A DNA stretch of 46,972 bases, taken from the NCBI GenBank assembly GCA_029259635.1, contig JAJDEU010000048.1, positions 1 to 46,972 of the forward strand, in the 5' to 3' direction. Of this stretch, positions 7,626 through 15,688 are shown piece after piece. The translations under genes and the position numbers were made by a program. The notes under the pieces are model-generated. The model saw nothing but the letters and a program-made list of their open reading frames with translations, ran no database searches and was not told the DNA's origin. Within the stretch, counting starts at the first letter, position 1. Every line of letters begins with the position of its first letter. This DNA comes from Planctomycetota bacterium. Its GTDB lineage: Bacteria > Planctomycetota > UBA1135 > GCA-002686595.

Positions 7626-8396
7626 ATGGTGCCCCCCGGAACGCTCGAGGCTCTCGGCCTCTACCTGATCCGCACCAGCGCGATGCTCTTGTCGTCGCCG
7701 GTGCTGACCATGGGAACCGGCTTCAACGCCTACAAAGTGGCTCTAATCGTCGCTTTGTCGGGGATCCTCTATAGCGTTACGGGCGAGCCGTTGCCCGCGT
7801 CAGTCGATCCATTGACCTTCGGTGCCATGGCTATGCGCGAGATCCTGGTCGGCCTCTCGATCGGATTCGTGCTCCAACTCTCGCTGTTGGCTGTAAAAGT
7901 CGGCGGCCAAATGGTCGGCCACGAAATGGGCTTCGCGATGGCGAGCCAGATCGATCCCGAAACCGGGGTGCAAGTCCCGTTGATCACGCGGATTTGGGAG
8001 AACATCTACCTCGTTGGTCTGATGGCGGTCAACGGTCACTTCTGGCTGCTTCAAGCGTTGGCGAAATCCTTTGATCGCGCGCCCGTGGGAGAGATGAAGC
8101 TGAGTGGCGGACTTGTCTCGGTAATTACCAACCTGTTCGGAGCCATGTTCTCGGCGGGTCTGACTTTTGCAATTCCCGTAATGACATTGCTGGGCTTGGT
8201 GTCGGTGATGGTCGGCTTGCTGACACGCGCGGTGCCCTACCTCAACATCATGGAGATCAGCTTTACCCTGCGGGTCGGGTTGGGCTTGGTCTCCATCTTC
8301 CTCTTCGCTCCGATGCTGGAGCCCGTGCTTACTTCGCTGTACACATCGCTCAGCGAAGCTCTTGAGAGCAGCTTAGATGCTGTCGCAACCAGGTAA
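7626..8396 (+). CDS. fliR: Flagellar export gate protein FliR
   Basis: FliR completes the FliP5-FliQ4-FliR1 export pore. The 256-aa product shows the usual series of hydrophobic segments and the family blocks RTSAMLLSSPVL, FGAMAMREILVGLSIGF, GGQMVGHEMGFAMASQIDPE, NGHFWLLQALAKSFDRAPVG and the C-terminal TRAVPYLNIMEISFTLRVG. The G-Q-M-V-G-x-E-M-G-F signature is especially clear. It starts 5 bases after fliQ without an obvious Shine-Dalgarno sequence and ends 6 bases before flhB, so coupled translation is likely. Confidence 0.95.
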   Translation: MVPPGTLEALGLYLIRTSAMLLSSPVLTMGTGFNAYKVALIVALSGILYSVTGEPLPASVDPLTFGAMAMREILVGLSIGFVLQLSLLAVKVGGQMVGHEMGFAMASQIDPETGVQVPLITRIWENIYLVGLMAVNGHFWLLQALAKSFDRAPVGEMKLSGGLVSVITNLFGAMFSAGLTFAIPVMTLLGLVSVMVGLLTRAVPYLNIMEISFTLRVGLGLVSIFLFAPMLEPVLTSLYTSLSEALESSLDAVATR

Positions 8397-8402
8397 TTCA
8401 TC

Positions 8403-9506
8403 GTGGCTGACGACACTTCGAAAGACGAAAAGACAGAGGAAGCAACTCCAAGGCGCTTGGAAGATGCGCGCGGGGATGGACAGGTCGCCATGTCACAGGA
8501 ATTGGTGACTTCGCTGATGCTGTGCGCGGGTATCGCGGCACTCATCATTGGCCGCGACCAAATCGCGAGCGTCCTCGGCTCCAACATTTTCACGACGATT
8601 CGATCCTTGCCGGAGTTGGCTACTCAGGAGCTCACGGTTTCGAACGCTGCAGCCATTCTCAAAGAGGTCGTCGGCTCAGGAACAAAGTTGGTCGCCGTGT
8701 TGTTCTTTCCGGTCATCGGAGTGGGGGCACTCGTGAGCTACGGCCAAGTTGGTTTCCAAGTCACGCCGAAGGCCATCACTCCCGACCTGACGAAGTTGGA
8801 CCCGATCAAGGGATTGAAGCGCTTGTTCAGCACGCGCTCTTGGGTGCGGACGGGTATGTCGTTGCTCAAGATCCTCGCGATTGCGTCGAGCATGATCGCG
8901 GTGGCCTCCACCCAACTCTCTGAAGTTGTGAGGATCAGCACGAGCGAGCTCGGGCCGGCACTTCCGGGTATCGGCACGGTGATTCTGCGCTGTGTCATGG
9001 CAGCGGTGGCCACCATGGTCTTGATGGCCGTAATCGATTTGGTCTACCAGCGCTTTCAGCACTCGAAAGACATGCGCATGACGAAGGAAGAGATCAAGCA
9101 GGAGAGCAAGACGACGGAAGGTGATCCGCAGGTTAAGGCGCGCGTGCGTGCGTTGCAGCGCGAAGCATCGAAGCGACGGATGATGGCCGAGGTTCCCAAC
9201 GCGACAGTGGTGGTCACCAACCCGGATCACTACGCCGTCGCTCTCTCCTATCCGCGGGATGAAGCGGGTGAGCCGGTCTCACAGGCTCCGAGAGTCGTCG
9301 CCAAAGGCGCGGATATCCTCGCGCAACAGATCAAGAAGGTGGCGCGAGACGCGGGCGTGTTGCTGTACGAAGACGTTCCGCTCGCCCGTGCGCTTCACGC
9401 GCAGGTCGAGATTGGTGACGAAATCCCGGAAGCGATGTACACGGCCGTGGCCGCCGTTCTGAACTACGTCTACAGCTTGGAAGGCAACCGCACAGCGGTC
9501 GGGTAA
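8403..9506 (+). CDS. flhB: Flagellar export switch protein FlhB
   Basis: FlhB regulates substrate switching from rod/hook to filament proteins. The 367-aa product starts with GTG. It has the typical hydrophilic N-terminus (DDTSKDEKTEEATPRRLEDA), four membrane helices and a cytoplasmic C-domain containing the linker DMRMTKEEIKQESKTTEGDP. The autocleavage loop reads N273-P274-D275-H276 instead of the usual NPTH. Asn and Pro, between which cleavage occurs, and the His are retained, while Thr is replaced by Asp. The rest of the C-domain (HYAVALSY, PRVVAKG, LARALHAQVEIGDEIP) is normal. It lies between fliR and flhA with gaps below 10 bases. Confidence 0.96.
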   Translation: MADDTSKDEKTEEATPRRLEDARGDGQVAMSQELVTSLMLCAGIAALIIGRDQIASVLGSNIFTTIRSLPELATQELTVSNAAAILKEVVGSGTKLVAVLFFPVIGVGALVSYGQVGFQVTPKAITPDLTKLDPIKGLKRLFSTRSWVRTGMSLLKILAIASSMIAVASTQLSEVVRISTSELGPALPGIGTVILRCVMAAVATMVLMAVIDLVYQRFQHSKDMRMTKEEIKQESKTTEGDPQVKARVRALQREASKRRMMAEVPNATVVVTNPDHYAVALSYPRDEAGEPVSQAPRVVAKGADILAQQIKKVARDAGVLLYEDVPLARALHAQVEIGDEIPEAMYTAVAAVLNYVYSLEGNRTAVG

Positions 9507-9515
9507 TAGGCGCAA

Positions 9516-11627
9516 ATGGCTAATTCAACTGCGAATACGACGGCTAAGGCCAGTCCCACCTTCCAAGAACTCGTAGCGCGCTACGCGGATTGGGTGCTGG
9601 GCGTCGGCGTGCTCGGGCTCATGATGACGCTCGTCACTCCGGTCTCGCCCATGGTGCTGGACCTGATGTTGGCGGTGAACATCACGATCTCGCTCCTGCT
9701 CTTGCTGGTGACCATGAACGTTCGGGGGGCGGCTGAGCTCTCGACTTTCCCGACCGTCTTGCTCTTCGCGACCTTGTTCCGCTTGGGACTCAACGTTGCC
9801 AGTACGCGATTGATTCTGACGGAGGGCCAGGCCGGATCGCTCATTGCAGCGTTCGGGCAGTACGTCGTCGGCGACAACATCGCCGTTGGAATGGTCGTGT
9901 TCTTGATCTTGATCATCATCCAGTTCGTCGTCATCACGAAGGGTTCTGGACGGATCAGTGAAGTCGCCGCGCGATTTGTGTTGGACGCGATGCCCGGCAA
10001 GCAGATGGCGATCGACGCCGATCTGAATGCGGGCTTGATCGACTCGGACTCGGCGAAAGTGCGGCGAGCGGCCGTTGCTACGGAGGCGGAGTTCTACGGA
10101 GCGATGGATGGTGCCTCGAAGTTCGTTCGCGGCGACGCCATCGCGGGCTTGATCATCACGGCGCTCAACTTGCTCGGTGGAATTGCCATCGGCTCGATGT
10201 CGGGTCTTTCCATCGGTGAAGCGGCTAATCGCTTTTCCATGCTGACCATTGGTGACGGCCTGGTTAGCCAGATTCCCGCGCTGTTCGTTTCGACCGCGGC
10301 CGCAGTGCTCGTGACGAAAGCGAGTACCAAGCACAGTCTGGGCTCGAGCCTCCTAACTCAGGTTGGCGGCCAACCGAAGGCTACTCTGATCGCGGGCGCG
10401 GTCATGTTCATCATCGGACTCCTACCGGGTATGCCGGCGGCGCCCTTCTTCATCTTGGCGACGATTCTGGTGCTGTACTGGCGCTCGTCGCGTCACCTGG
10501 ATAAGCCCGACGAATTAGAGGGAACGGCCGAATCTGCGCTCGCCGTTGAGACGGAAGAGCAGGAACCCGAACTCTCGGAGAACGACCAGGTCGCCGAGCT
10601 GCTCAAACTCGACCGCGTCTCGCTGGAAATCGGCTATCGACTGATTCCGCTCATCCAAGATTCGAAAGGGCAGGGCGTGCTGGATCACATCTCCCAGTTG
10701 CGTCGACGATTCGCCTCGAACGATGGAGTCATCGTTCCCGCGGTTCGCATCAAGGACAACATTCAGATGGATCCCAATGCCTATCGAGTGTTACTCGCCG
10801 GGCAGGAAGTTGCGCATGGTTCTATTGAGCCCGGCCAGTTCCTCGCGATGGACGGTGGCAGTGCTACCGGTTCGGTCAACGGGAAAGAGACGGTGGATCC
10901 GGCCTTCGGTTTGCCGGCCTGGTGGATCTCCGAAACCGAACGGGACGAAGCCGAGCTCATGGGCTACACGGTGATTGATCCCACCAGCGTTCTGATTACT
11001 CACCTCTCGGAAGTGATCACCGCGTCGATGGCCGAGATTCTCAATCGCGATGACGTGAAGGACCTCATCGAGAACGTGAAGAAGGTCTCGCCGGCGCTCG
11101 TGGAAGAGACCGTTCCCGACAAGATCAGCTACGGCGAGATTCAGCAGGTGCTCAGAAACTTGCTTCGCGAGGGCGTTCCGATTCGGAACATGCCGGCGAT
11201 CCTTGAGTCGATCGCCGACAACATCGGCAAGACGCGCGATCCGGAGACGATGACCGAGATGGTTCGTCAGCGCCTCGGTCGTACCCTTTGCGAGAGCCAC
11301 ACCGATGACGCGGGCACGTTGAGCGTGATTACGCTCGACCCCGAAGTCGAATCACGGTTGGCATCAGCGGTCGGCAACAAGACCGATCCGGACGCGGCAC
11401 CCGTGAGTCCAGTTTGGTTGCAAGTGCTCGTGGAGCGAATCGCCGAGTCGCTGAGCGGCGCGACGCGAGGCGGCAAAGATGTCGTCGTGCTCGTGCGTTC
11501 CAACATCCGTCGGTTCGTCGGGGAGCTGCTGCGCTCCACGCTGCCGAAGGTCGCAGTTCTCTCTTACAACGAGGTCACACCCGCCAGATCGGTGGAGACC
11601 TCCAGCATCGTGAACATGGAGGATTGA
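9516..11627 (+). CDS. flhA: Flagellar export gate protein FlhA
   Basis: FlhA forms the nonameric ring that binds export substrates and chaperones and couples proton flow to export. The 703-aa product has the FHIPEP-family N-terminal membrane half (about 1-320), including FPTVLLFATLFRLGLNVAST, RISEVAARFVLDAMPGKQMA with IDADLNAGLID, and GAMDGASKFVRGDAIAG. A linker follows, then the cytoplasmic domain from about residue 360 (LEIGYRLIPLI, LLREGVPIRNMPAILESIAD, KVAVLSYNEV). Length is standard. It is followed by flhF with only one intervening base. Confidence 0.97.
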   Translation: MANSTANTTAKASPTFQELVARYADWVLGVGVLGLMMTLVTPVSPMVLDLMLAVNITISLLLLLVTMNVRGAAELSTFPTVLLFATLFRLGLNVASTRLILTEGQAGSLIAAFGQYVVGDNIAVGMVVFLILIIIQFVVITKGSGRISEVAARFVLDAMPGKQMAIDADLNAGLIDSDSAKVRRAAVATEAEFYGAMDGASKFVRGDAIAGLIITALNLLGGIAIGSMSGLSIGEAANRFSMLTIGDGLVSQIPALFVSTAAAVLVTKASTKHSLGSSLLTQVGGQPKATLIAGAVMFIIGLLPGMPAAPFFILATILVLYWRSSRHLDKPDELEGTAESALAVETEEQEPELSENDQVAELLKLDRVSLEIGYRLIPLIQDSKGQGVLDHISQLRRRFASNDGVIVPAVRIKDNIQMDPNAYRVLLAGQEVAHGSIEPGQFLAMDGGSATGSVNGKETVDPAFGLPAWWISETERDEAELMGYTVIDPTSVLITHLSEVITASMAEILNRDDVKDLIENVKKVSPALVEETVPDKISYGEIQQVLRNLLREGVPIRNMPAILESIADNIGKTRDPETMTEMVRQRLGRTLCESHTDDAGTLSVITLDPEVESRLASAVGNKTDPDAAPVSPVWLQVLVERIAESLSGATRGGKDVVVLVRSNIRRFVGELLRSTLPKVAVLSYNEVTPARSVETSSIVNMED

Positions 11628-11628
11628 T

Positions 11629-12600
11629 ATGCAGATTCATCGAGTTCGGGGTAACAACCTGAAAGAAGCACTCGAGCGCGCGCGCGAAGTTCATGGCGAA
11701 CAAGCGGTCGTGCTCTCTCACGAGTCCGCCGCGGATGGTGGAGTTACCGTCTCCGTCACCCTCGGTGGCTCAGAGCGCTCGGTCGTTCGCAAGAAAGGAC
11801 CGAATCCTCTGGGTGAGAGTGAGCCGGGGTTACGTGACGTGATCGAACGCGTGCGCGCAGCCGGAGCATCGCCGGAACTTGCCGATGATGTCGCCGAGCA
11901 CGTTCGCCTCAAAGGTTCACACGGTGCCTTCGCCATCGATACGGCGGCGACGGCGCTCGCTGGACTTTTCGAAGCGGCACCTTCTCCGACGACCACGTCG
12001 AAGCCGCGGGTCATCGTCTTTGCGGGCCCGACAGGCTCGGGAAAATCGACGTCGCTCGGCAAGCTGGCCTACCGCTTGAAGCGGGCCGGACGAAAAGTCG
12101 CGGTCGCGAGTCTCGACACGGCGCGCCCTGGCGCAACGGAGTTCTTGCGGCTCCTCGGAGAGAACCTCGAGATGCCATTTGTTCCGATTCAGAGTCGCGA
12201 CGGACTCTCGACGTTGCTCACGGAGTTCGCGGATTACGACGCCATCCTCTTGGATACAACCGGCCGTTCACCCGCCGATCACGAGCATCTCGGTCAGCTG
12301 CGCACGGTGCTTGGCGAGGGCTTTGCAGGTGCGGCGGTGAGTACTTATCTCGTGGTTTCGGCCTCCACGGGCTCGGAAACGCTCGAAGAGGTGCACCGCG
12401 GATTTGCGCGTATCCAGCCGGACGCGCTCGTGATTACGAAGTTCGACGAGACGCGCCGGACCGCTGTACCGCTTGAGTTTTCGCGCGAAGTCGACCTTCC
12501 GGTTGCCTTCCTCTGCAATGGCCAGGACATCGGCCGCGACCTCTATGTCGCAACGCCGGACCGAATGGCGGACCTCGTTCTCGGAGGCCGCGTTCGATGA
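11629..12600 (+). CDS. flhF: SRP-type GTPase FlhF, flagellar placement
   Basis: FlhF is a membrane-associated GTPase related to Ffh and FtsY that directs where flagella are built. The 323-aa product has the N-terminal FlhF start (MQIHRVRGNNLKEALERARE), a short B-domain and the GTPase with P-loop GPTGSGKST (133-141), DTARPGA at 163, DTTGRS (209-214; Thr where DTAGRS is usual) and TKFDE (270-274). It is shorter than many FlhF proteins because the basic linker region is compact. A GGAGG lies upstream of the ATG within the flhA 3' end. The flhG ATG overlaps its stop, so the positive and negative regulators of flagellar number are coupled. Confidence 0.93.
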   Translation: MQIHRVRGNNLKEALERAREVHGEQAVVLSHESAADGGVTVSVTLGGSERSVVRKKGPNPLGESEPGLRDVIERVRAAGASPELADDVAEHVRLKGSHGAFAIDTAATALAGLFEAAPSPTTTSKPRVIVFAGPTGSGKSTSLGKLAYRLKRAGRKVAVASLDTARPGATEFLRLLGENLEMPFVPIQSRDGLSTLLTEFADYDAILLDTTGRSPADHEHLGQLRTVLGEGFAGAAVSTYLVVSASTGSETLEEVHRGFARIQPDALVITKFDETRRTAVPLEFSREVDLPVAFLCNGQDIGRDLYVATPDRMADLVLGGRVR

Positions 12601-13382
12601 AGTTTGTTCAGATCACCGGTGGGAAGGGCGGCGTCGGAAAGACAACGCTCGCTGCGAACCTCGGCGTGGCGCTGGCCGACCGAGGAGTTCGCGTCCTGCT
12701 CGTTGATTTGGATTTTTCGCTGGCGAACCTCAACGTGATGTTTGGATTGACAGCGCGCAACACGCTCGAGAGTTACTTCACCGGCGAGCGCGATCTTGCG
12801 GAATGCATTCAGAAAGGGCCGTGCGGTGTTCACGTGATATCCGGCGGTTCCGGCTGCGCTGATCTATCGCGAGAAGACGCGAGTCGAACGAAGAGACTTG
12901 CGAAGGATCTGAATACCCTCGCTCTTCACTACGACTTGGTCATCGGAGACAGCGCGGCGGGCATTGGTCCGGACGTGCTCTTCTTCAGCGCGCTCGCGGA
13001 TCTGGTCTTGGTGGTTACGACTCCGGAGCCAGCGGCGCTGACGGACGCCTACGGCTTGGTGAAAGCGCTGGACGCACTGAGCAACTCACAGCACAAGGAG
13101 ATCCCCACTCCGGAACTGTTCTTGAACCTGGTCTACAGCTCCGACCAAGCCGATCGATTGGCGGCTCGATTAAGAGGTGTTTGCGAGCGGTTCCTGGCGC
13201 GATCGGCACGCCTCGCGGGCTGGCTCCCGCGCTCAAACGGGGTGCTCCAGAGCTCTCTTAGCCAACGTCCCTTTATCGGGAATTCACGCTCAAAGGCGGC
13301 TTTAGAAGCCCGCTGCCTCATTCACTTGGCTCGGCGATTAGAAAGTCGCTTTTCCCTCTCCGGCGCGCCTGCCGGGGTCTAA
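12597..13382 (+). CDS. flhG: MinD-like ATPase FlhG (FleN/YlxH), flagellar number control
   Basis: FlhG is a MinD/ParA-type ATPase that limits flagellar number and acts on FlhF. The 261-aa product begins directly with the deviant Walker A box (KGGVGKTT, residues 10-17). LLVDLDFSLANLNVMFGL follows, then a switch-II-like segment (D118-SAAGIG) and LVVTTPEPAALTDAYGLVKAL. A C-terminal helix (LIHLARRLESRF) could be the amphipathic membrane-targeting helix. The N-terminal DQAxxLR motif by which FlhG of Bacillus, Vibrio and others stimulates FlhF is absent, and no upstream in-frame extension is likely because the start overlaps the flhF stop (ATGA). Confidence 0.92.
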   Translation: MKFVQITGGKGGVGKTTLAANLGVALADRGVRVLLVDLDFSLANLNVMFGLTARNTLESYFTGERDLAECIQKGPCGVHVISGGSGCADLSREDASRTKRLAKDLNTLALHYDLVIGDSAAGIGPDVLFFSALADLVLVVTTPEPAALTDAYGLVKALDALSNSQHKEIPTPELFLNLVYSSDQADRLAARLRGVCERFLARSARLAGWLPRSNGVLQSSLSQRPFIGNSRSKAALEARCLIHLARRLESRFSLSGAPAGV

Positions 13383-13396
13383 GGCAAATCAAAGTT

Positions 13397-13654
13397 ATGA
13401 CCGATACAAGCCCGGGAGGATTTTTCCTACATCAAGCATGGCACGCACTAGCAACACGATTGGCTGTCGCCGCCGGAACTCTGGCGGCACTGATCAGCCT
13501 GATGCAACACACACCTGTGTGGGTGGCATCGTTTCGGGGCGCTATCGCGTTCTTCATCGTGAGAATAGTCGCGCGGTGGGGTTTGACTGCACTCACGGTT
13601 GCTCTGAAAGCGGATCGCGAGCGCAGCGACGTGGGGGAATCCGACGAATCGTAG
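13397..13654 (+). CDS. Small two-helix membrane protein between flhG and fliA
   Basis: This 85-aa product has two hydrophobic segments (about residues 18-38 and 42-65) and a short acidic tail (DRERSDVGESDES). There is no signal peptide or known motif. It sits 14 bases after flhG and 52 bases before fliA, all on the same strand, so it is probably part of the flagellar operon. Function is unknown. A role in membrane anchoring of FlhF/FlhG is a guess from position only. Confidence 0.65.
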   Translation: MTDTSPGGFFLHQAWHALATRLAVAAGTLAALISLMQHTPVWVASFRGAIAFFIVRIVARWGLTALTVALKADRERSDVGESDES

Positions 13655-13706
13655 TTGCGCGACCTGATTCGCGCTCGATCCGTTTTCCGGCCCGAGGAAA
13701 TCACGC

Positions 13707-14453
13707 ATGAGTGTCAACAAAAGCGAACTGAAGAGTAGCGGGGAGGAGCTGTCCGAACGGGATCAGCGAATCCTCGATCATCTTCCGTTGTTGCACTACA
13801 TCGTCGGTCGCATGGCGATCGAAATCCCCAGTCACATCGATCGCGACGATCTCTTGAGCTACGGAATGATCGGACTCGTTTCCGCATCCGACTCTTGGGA
13901 TAGCTCGCGCGGATTCAAGTTTTCGACCTACGCTTACCCCAAGATACGCGGCGCCATCCTCGACGAGTTGCGCCATATGGACTTCCTGCCGCGCGGTCGC
14001 AGAGAGCGAGTTCGCGCTCTCGATCAGGTCGTTGCCAAATTGGAACAAGAGCGAGGAACGCCACCCACGCCCGAAGAGATTGCCGATGTACTCGGAGTCT
14101 CGGTCGAGGAAGTCGGCGAAACGCTGGTGCACGCTCGTGTCGCGGGCGTCGTCTCCCTGGACGACAATATGTCGACGGAGCTCGGCGCATTGCTCTCGGA
14201 CCCTCGCAGCGAGAACCCCGAGGGAACGGCCGAATGGGAGGAAATGAAGCAGCTCGTGGTCGAGGCCATTGGGACCCTGCCCGAGCAAGAACAGACCGTC
14301 ATCACGCTCTATTACGGCGAAGAGCTGCTCCTCAAGGAGATTGCGGAAGTGATGGACTTGACCGAGTCGCGGATCAGTCAGATCCATACCGGCGCGCTCT
14401 ACCGGCTCAACCGAGAGCTGCGTGTGCTAGCCGGAGGCGAGTTCGATTCCTGA
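13707..14453 (+). CDS. fliA: RNA polymerase sigma-28 factor FliA
   Basis: This is the late flagellar sigma factor (FliA/SigD/WhiG family), recognising TAAA-N15-GCCGATAA promoters. The 248-aa product has region 2 (PLLHYIVGRMA, HIDRDDLLSYGMIGLVSA, FSTYAYPKIRGAILDELR), region 3 (RRERVRALDQVVAKLEQERG and TPEEIADVLGVS) and region 4 with the helix-turn-helix LTLYYGE-like/LKEIAEVMDLTESRISQIH. GAGG lies about 7 bases before the ATG. A FlgM-like anti-sigma gene lies 2.7 kb downstream on the other strand, and FliA-like promoter sequences are found at several places in the window. Confidence 0.95.
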   Translation: MSVNKSELKSSGEELSERDQRILDHLPLLHYIVGRMAIEIPSHIDRDDLLSYGMIGLVSASDSWDSSRGFKFSTYAYPKIRGAILDELRHMDFLPRGRRERVRALDQVVAKLEQERGTPPTPEEIADVLGVSVEEVGETLVHARVAGVVSLDDNMSTELGALLSDPRSENPEGTAEWEEMKQLVVEAIGTLPEQEQTVITLYYGEELLLKEIAEVMDLTESRISQIHTGALYRLNRELRVLAGGEFDS

Positions 14454-14462
14454 GGTCTACCC

Positions 14463-14705
14463 ATGGACAGAGGCATCAATCGAGTCGCGCCAGGAATTGC
14501 CTATCCAGCTCGGGCTGTGCCCAAGGCTAAGGAGCGGCGCGAATCTGAGGACCCGAATCAGTTCGAGCGCGAGCTGAGTGCGAGCGGGGATCAAGACACG
14601 ACCGATCGAGAGCCCAACACCGAACACGCTGAATCCAACCTTGAACTACACATCTCACCGCCTGCCGACGACGAGCCGGGAAACATCCTGGACCTGACAG
14701 CTTGA
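14463..14705 (+). CDS. Small charged ORF of unknown function, flagellar operon
   Basis: This 80-aa, strongly hydrophilic and probably disordered product is rich in E, D, P and S after a basic N-terminal third (RVAPGIAYPARAVPKAKERR). It has no signal peptide, membrane segment or cysteine. GAGG precedes the ATG by 8 bases, and the gap to fliA is 9 bases, so it is likely a real, co-transcribed gene. It does not resemble FlgM, the protein one might expect next to fliA. I do not recognise a family. Confidence 0.55.
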   Translation: MDRGINRVAPGIAYPARAVPKAKERRESEDPNQFERELSASGDQDTTDREPNTEHAESNLELHISPPADDEPGNILDLTA

Positions 14706-14708
14706 GCC

Positions 14709-14990
14709 ATGGCACCGATCATAAAAAAAGAACAAGTCTCGATTGCCGCGCCCGGTCAAACGATCGCGCGTCGTCGCCCGGGACACGCGAAAGCGGCGAA
14801 CCTACTTCGCGTTGACGGAGAGGTACGGGCTATCGAAGTCACGTGCTCCTGCGGCGAGAAGATGGTGATCGAATTGGATTACGAACAAGTCGCGGAAGCC
14901 GAGCTCGCTGTGCCGCCGATTGAACCGTCCCCCCCCGTCGAGGCTGATGCCTCGAACACGACTGAATCCGACGAGGAAGAGCTCTCATGA
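14709..14990 (+). CDS. Small ORF with CxC motif, flagellar operon
   Basis: This 93-aa soluble product has a basic N-terminal part (IKKEQV, IARRRPGHAKA), a central beta-like segment LLRVDGEVRAIEVTCSCGEKM with Cys at about 47 and 49, and an acidic, proline-rich tail. The CSCGE turn resembles one half of a zinc knuckle, so a metal site might form by dimerisation. It begins 3 bases after the preceding ORF, and the next gene's ATG overlaps its stop. The family is unknown to me. Tight coupling to fliA and to the two lipoprotein genes suggests a flagellar accessory or regulatory role. Confidence 0.6.
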   Translation: MAPIIKKEQVSIAAPGQTIARRRPGHAKAANLLRVDGEVRAIEVTCSCGEKMVIELDYEQVAEAELAVPPIEPSPPVEADASNTTESDEEELS

Positions 14991-15688
14991 ATCCGAAGTA
15001 CATCGCGCTGTCACTGGGAATGCTCGGACTGGGCGCATGCGTGGCTCCGATGGGAACGTGGCCGGACCATAACAGTCCGTCTTCCCCCTACGGAATTCCG
15101 TCCGCCCCGGGTGCTCAAGGCGTTTCGTCGCCGAGCAAGAAACTTGGCATGCCGGTCGAGGAGTCGATCTACGCTTGGGACGGCGGCGTCGTTGATGCAG
15201 CCAAGCCGGGAAGCGTGAAGGAAGGCGTTCCGAGTCACGACGTGCAACCGACCGAAGGCGGGCGGATGTACATCCTTGAGCTCTACCAAGAAGCCATCGA
15301 CGAACGCGACTCGCTCCAGCTGGAGGTTACGGCGCTGAACGCGTCCCTCGAACAAGCTCAACTCGCGATTGACGACTATGTTCAACGACTGTCGCGCTCG
15401 GACGCTCGCGCCGCGACACTTACGACAGAGCGCGATCGACTGCGCAACGAGAACGCAGACCTCGCCGCGCGAATCGTGACGGCGCAAATCCGTCGGCTCG
15501 AAGCGGAGAAGGTCTTGCTCGAGTCCAAGCTGGAGTGGTTCCGCGAAACGGAGCCGGTCCCGGCTGCAGTCTTGCCGACAGTTTCGCCGCTCTTGCCGCC
15601 GCTCGAGAATGAGGGCGCTCCGATGGGTGCGGATAGGTCGCCCTCCGAGCCCGAAGCCGATCAAGTTGCAGCGGGAACGGACGCTTGA
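14987..15688 (+). CDS. Coiled-coil lipoprotein, flagellar operon
   Basis: This is a 233-aa predicted lipoprotein with a signal ending in lipobox LGAC (Cys18). A Pro/Ser-rich linker of about 60 residues follows, then a charged coiled coil (about 88-187, heptad-like L/I/A spacing, ending RRLEAEKVLLESKLEWF) and a Pro/Glu-rich tail. No enzyme motif is visible. Its ATG overlaps the previous stop and its own stop overlaps the next start (TTGA). A periplasmic or outer-membrane lipoprotein with a coiled coil in a flagellar operon recalls the accessory basal-body ring proteins (FlgO/FlgP/FlgT class), but that is analogy and not sequence similarity that I can show. Confidence 0.7.
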   Translation: MNPKYIALSLGMLGLGACVAPMGTWPDHNSPSSPYGIPSAPGAQGVSSPSKKLGMPVEESIYAWDGGVVDAAKPGSVKEGVPSHDVQPTEGGRMYILELYQEAIDERDSLQLEVTALNASLEQAQLAIDDYVQRLSRSDARAATLTTERDRLRNENADLAARIVTAQIRRLEAEKVLLESKLEWFRETEPVPAAVLPTVSPLLPPLENEGAPMGADRSPSEPEADQVAAGTDA

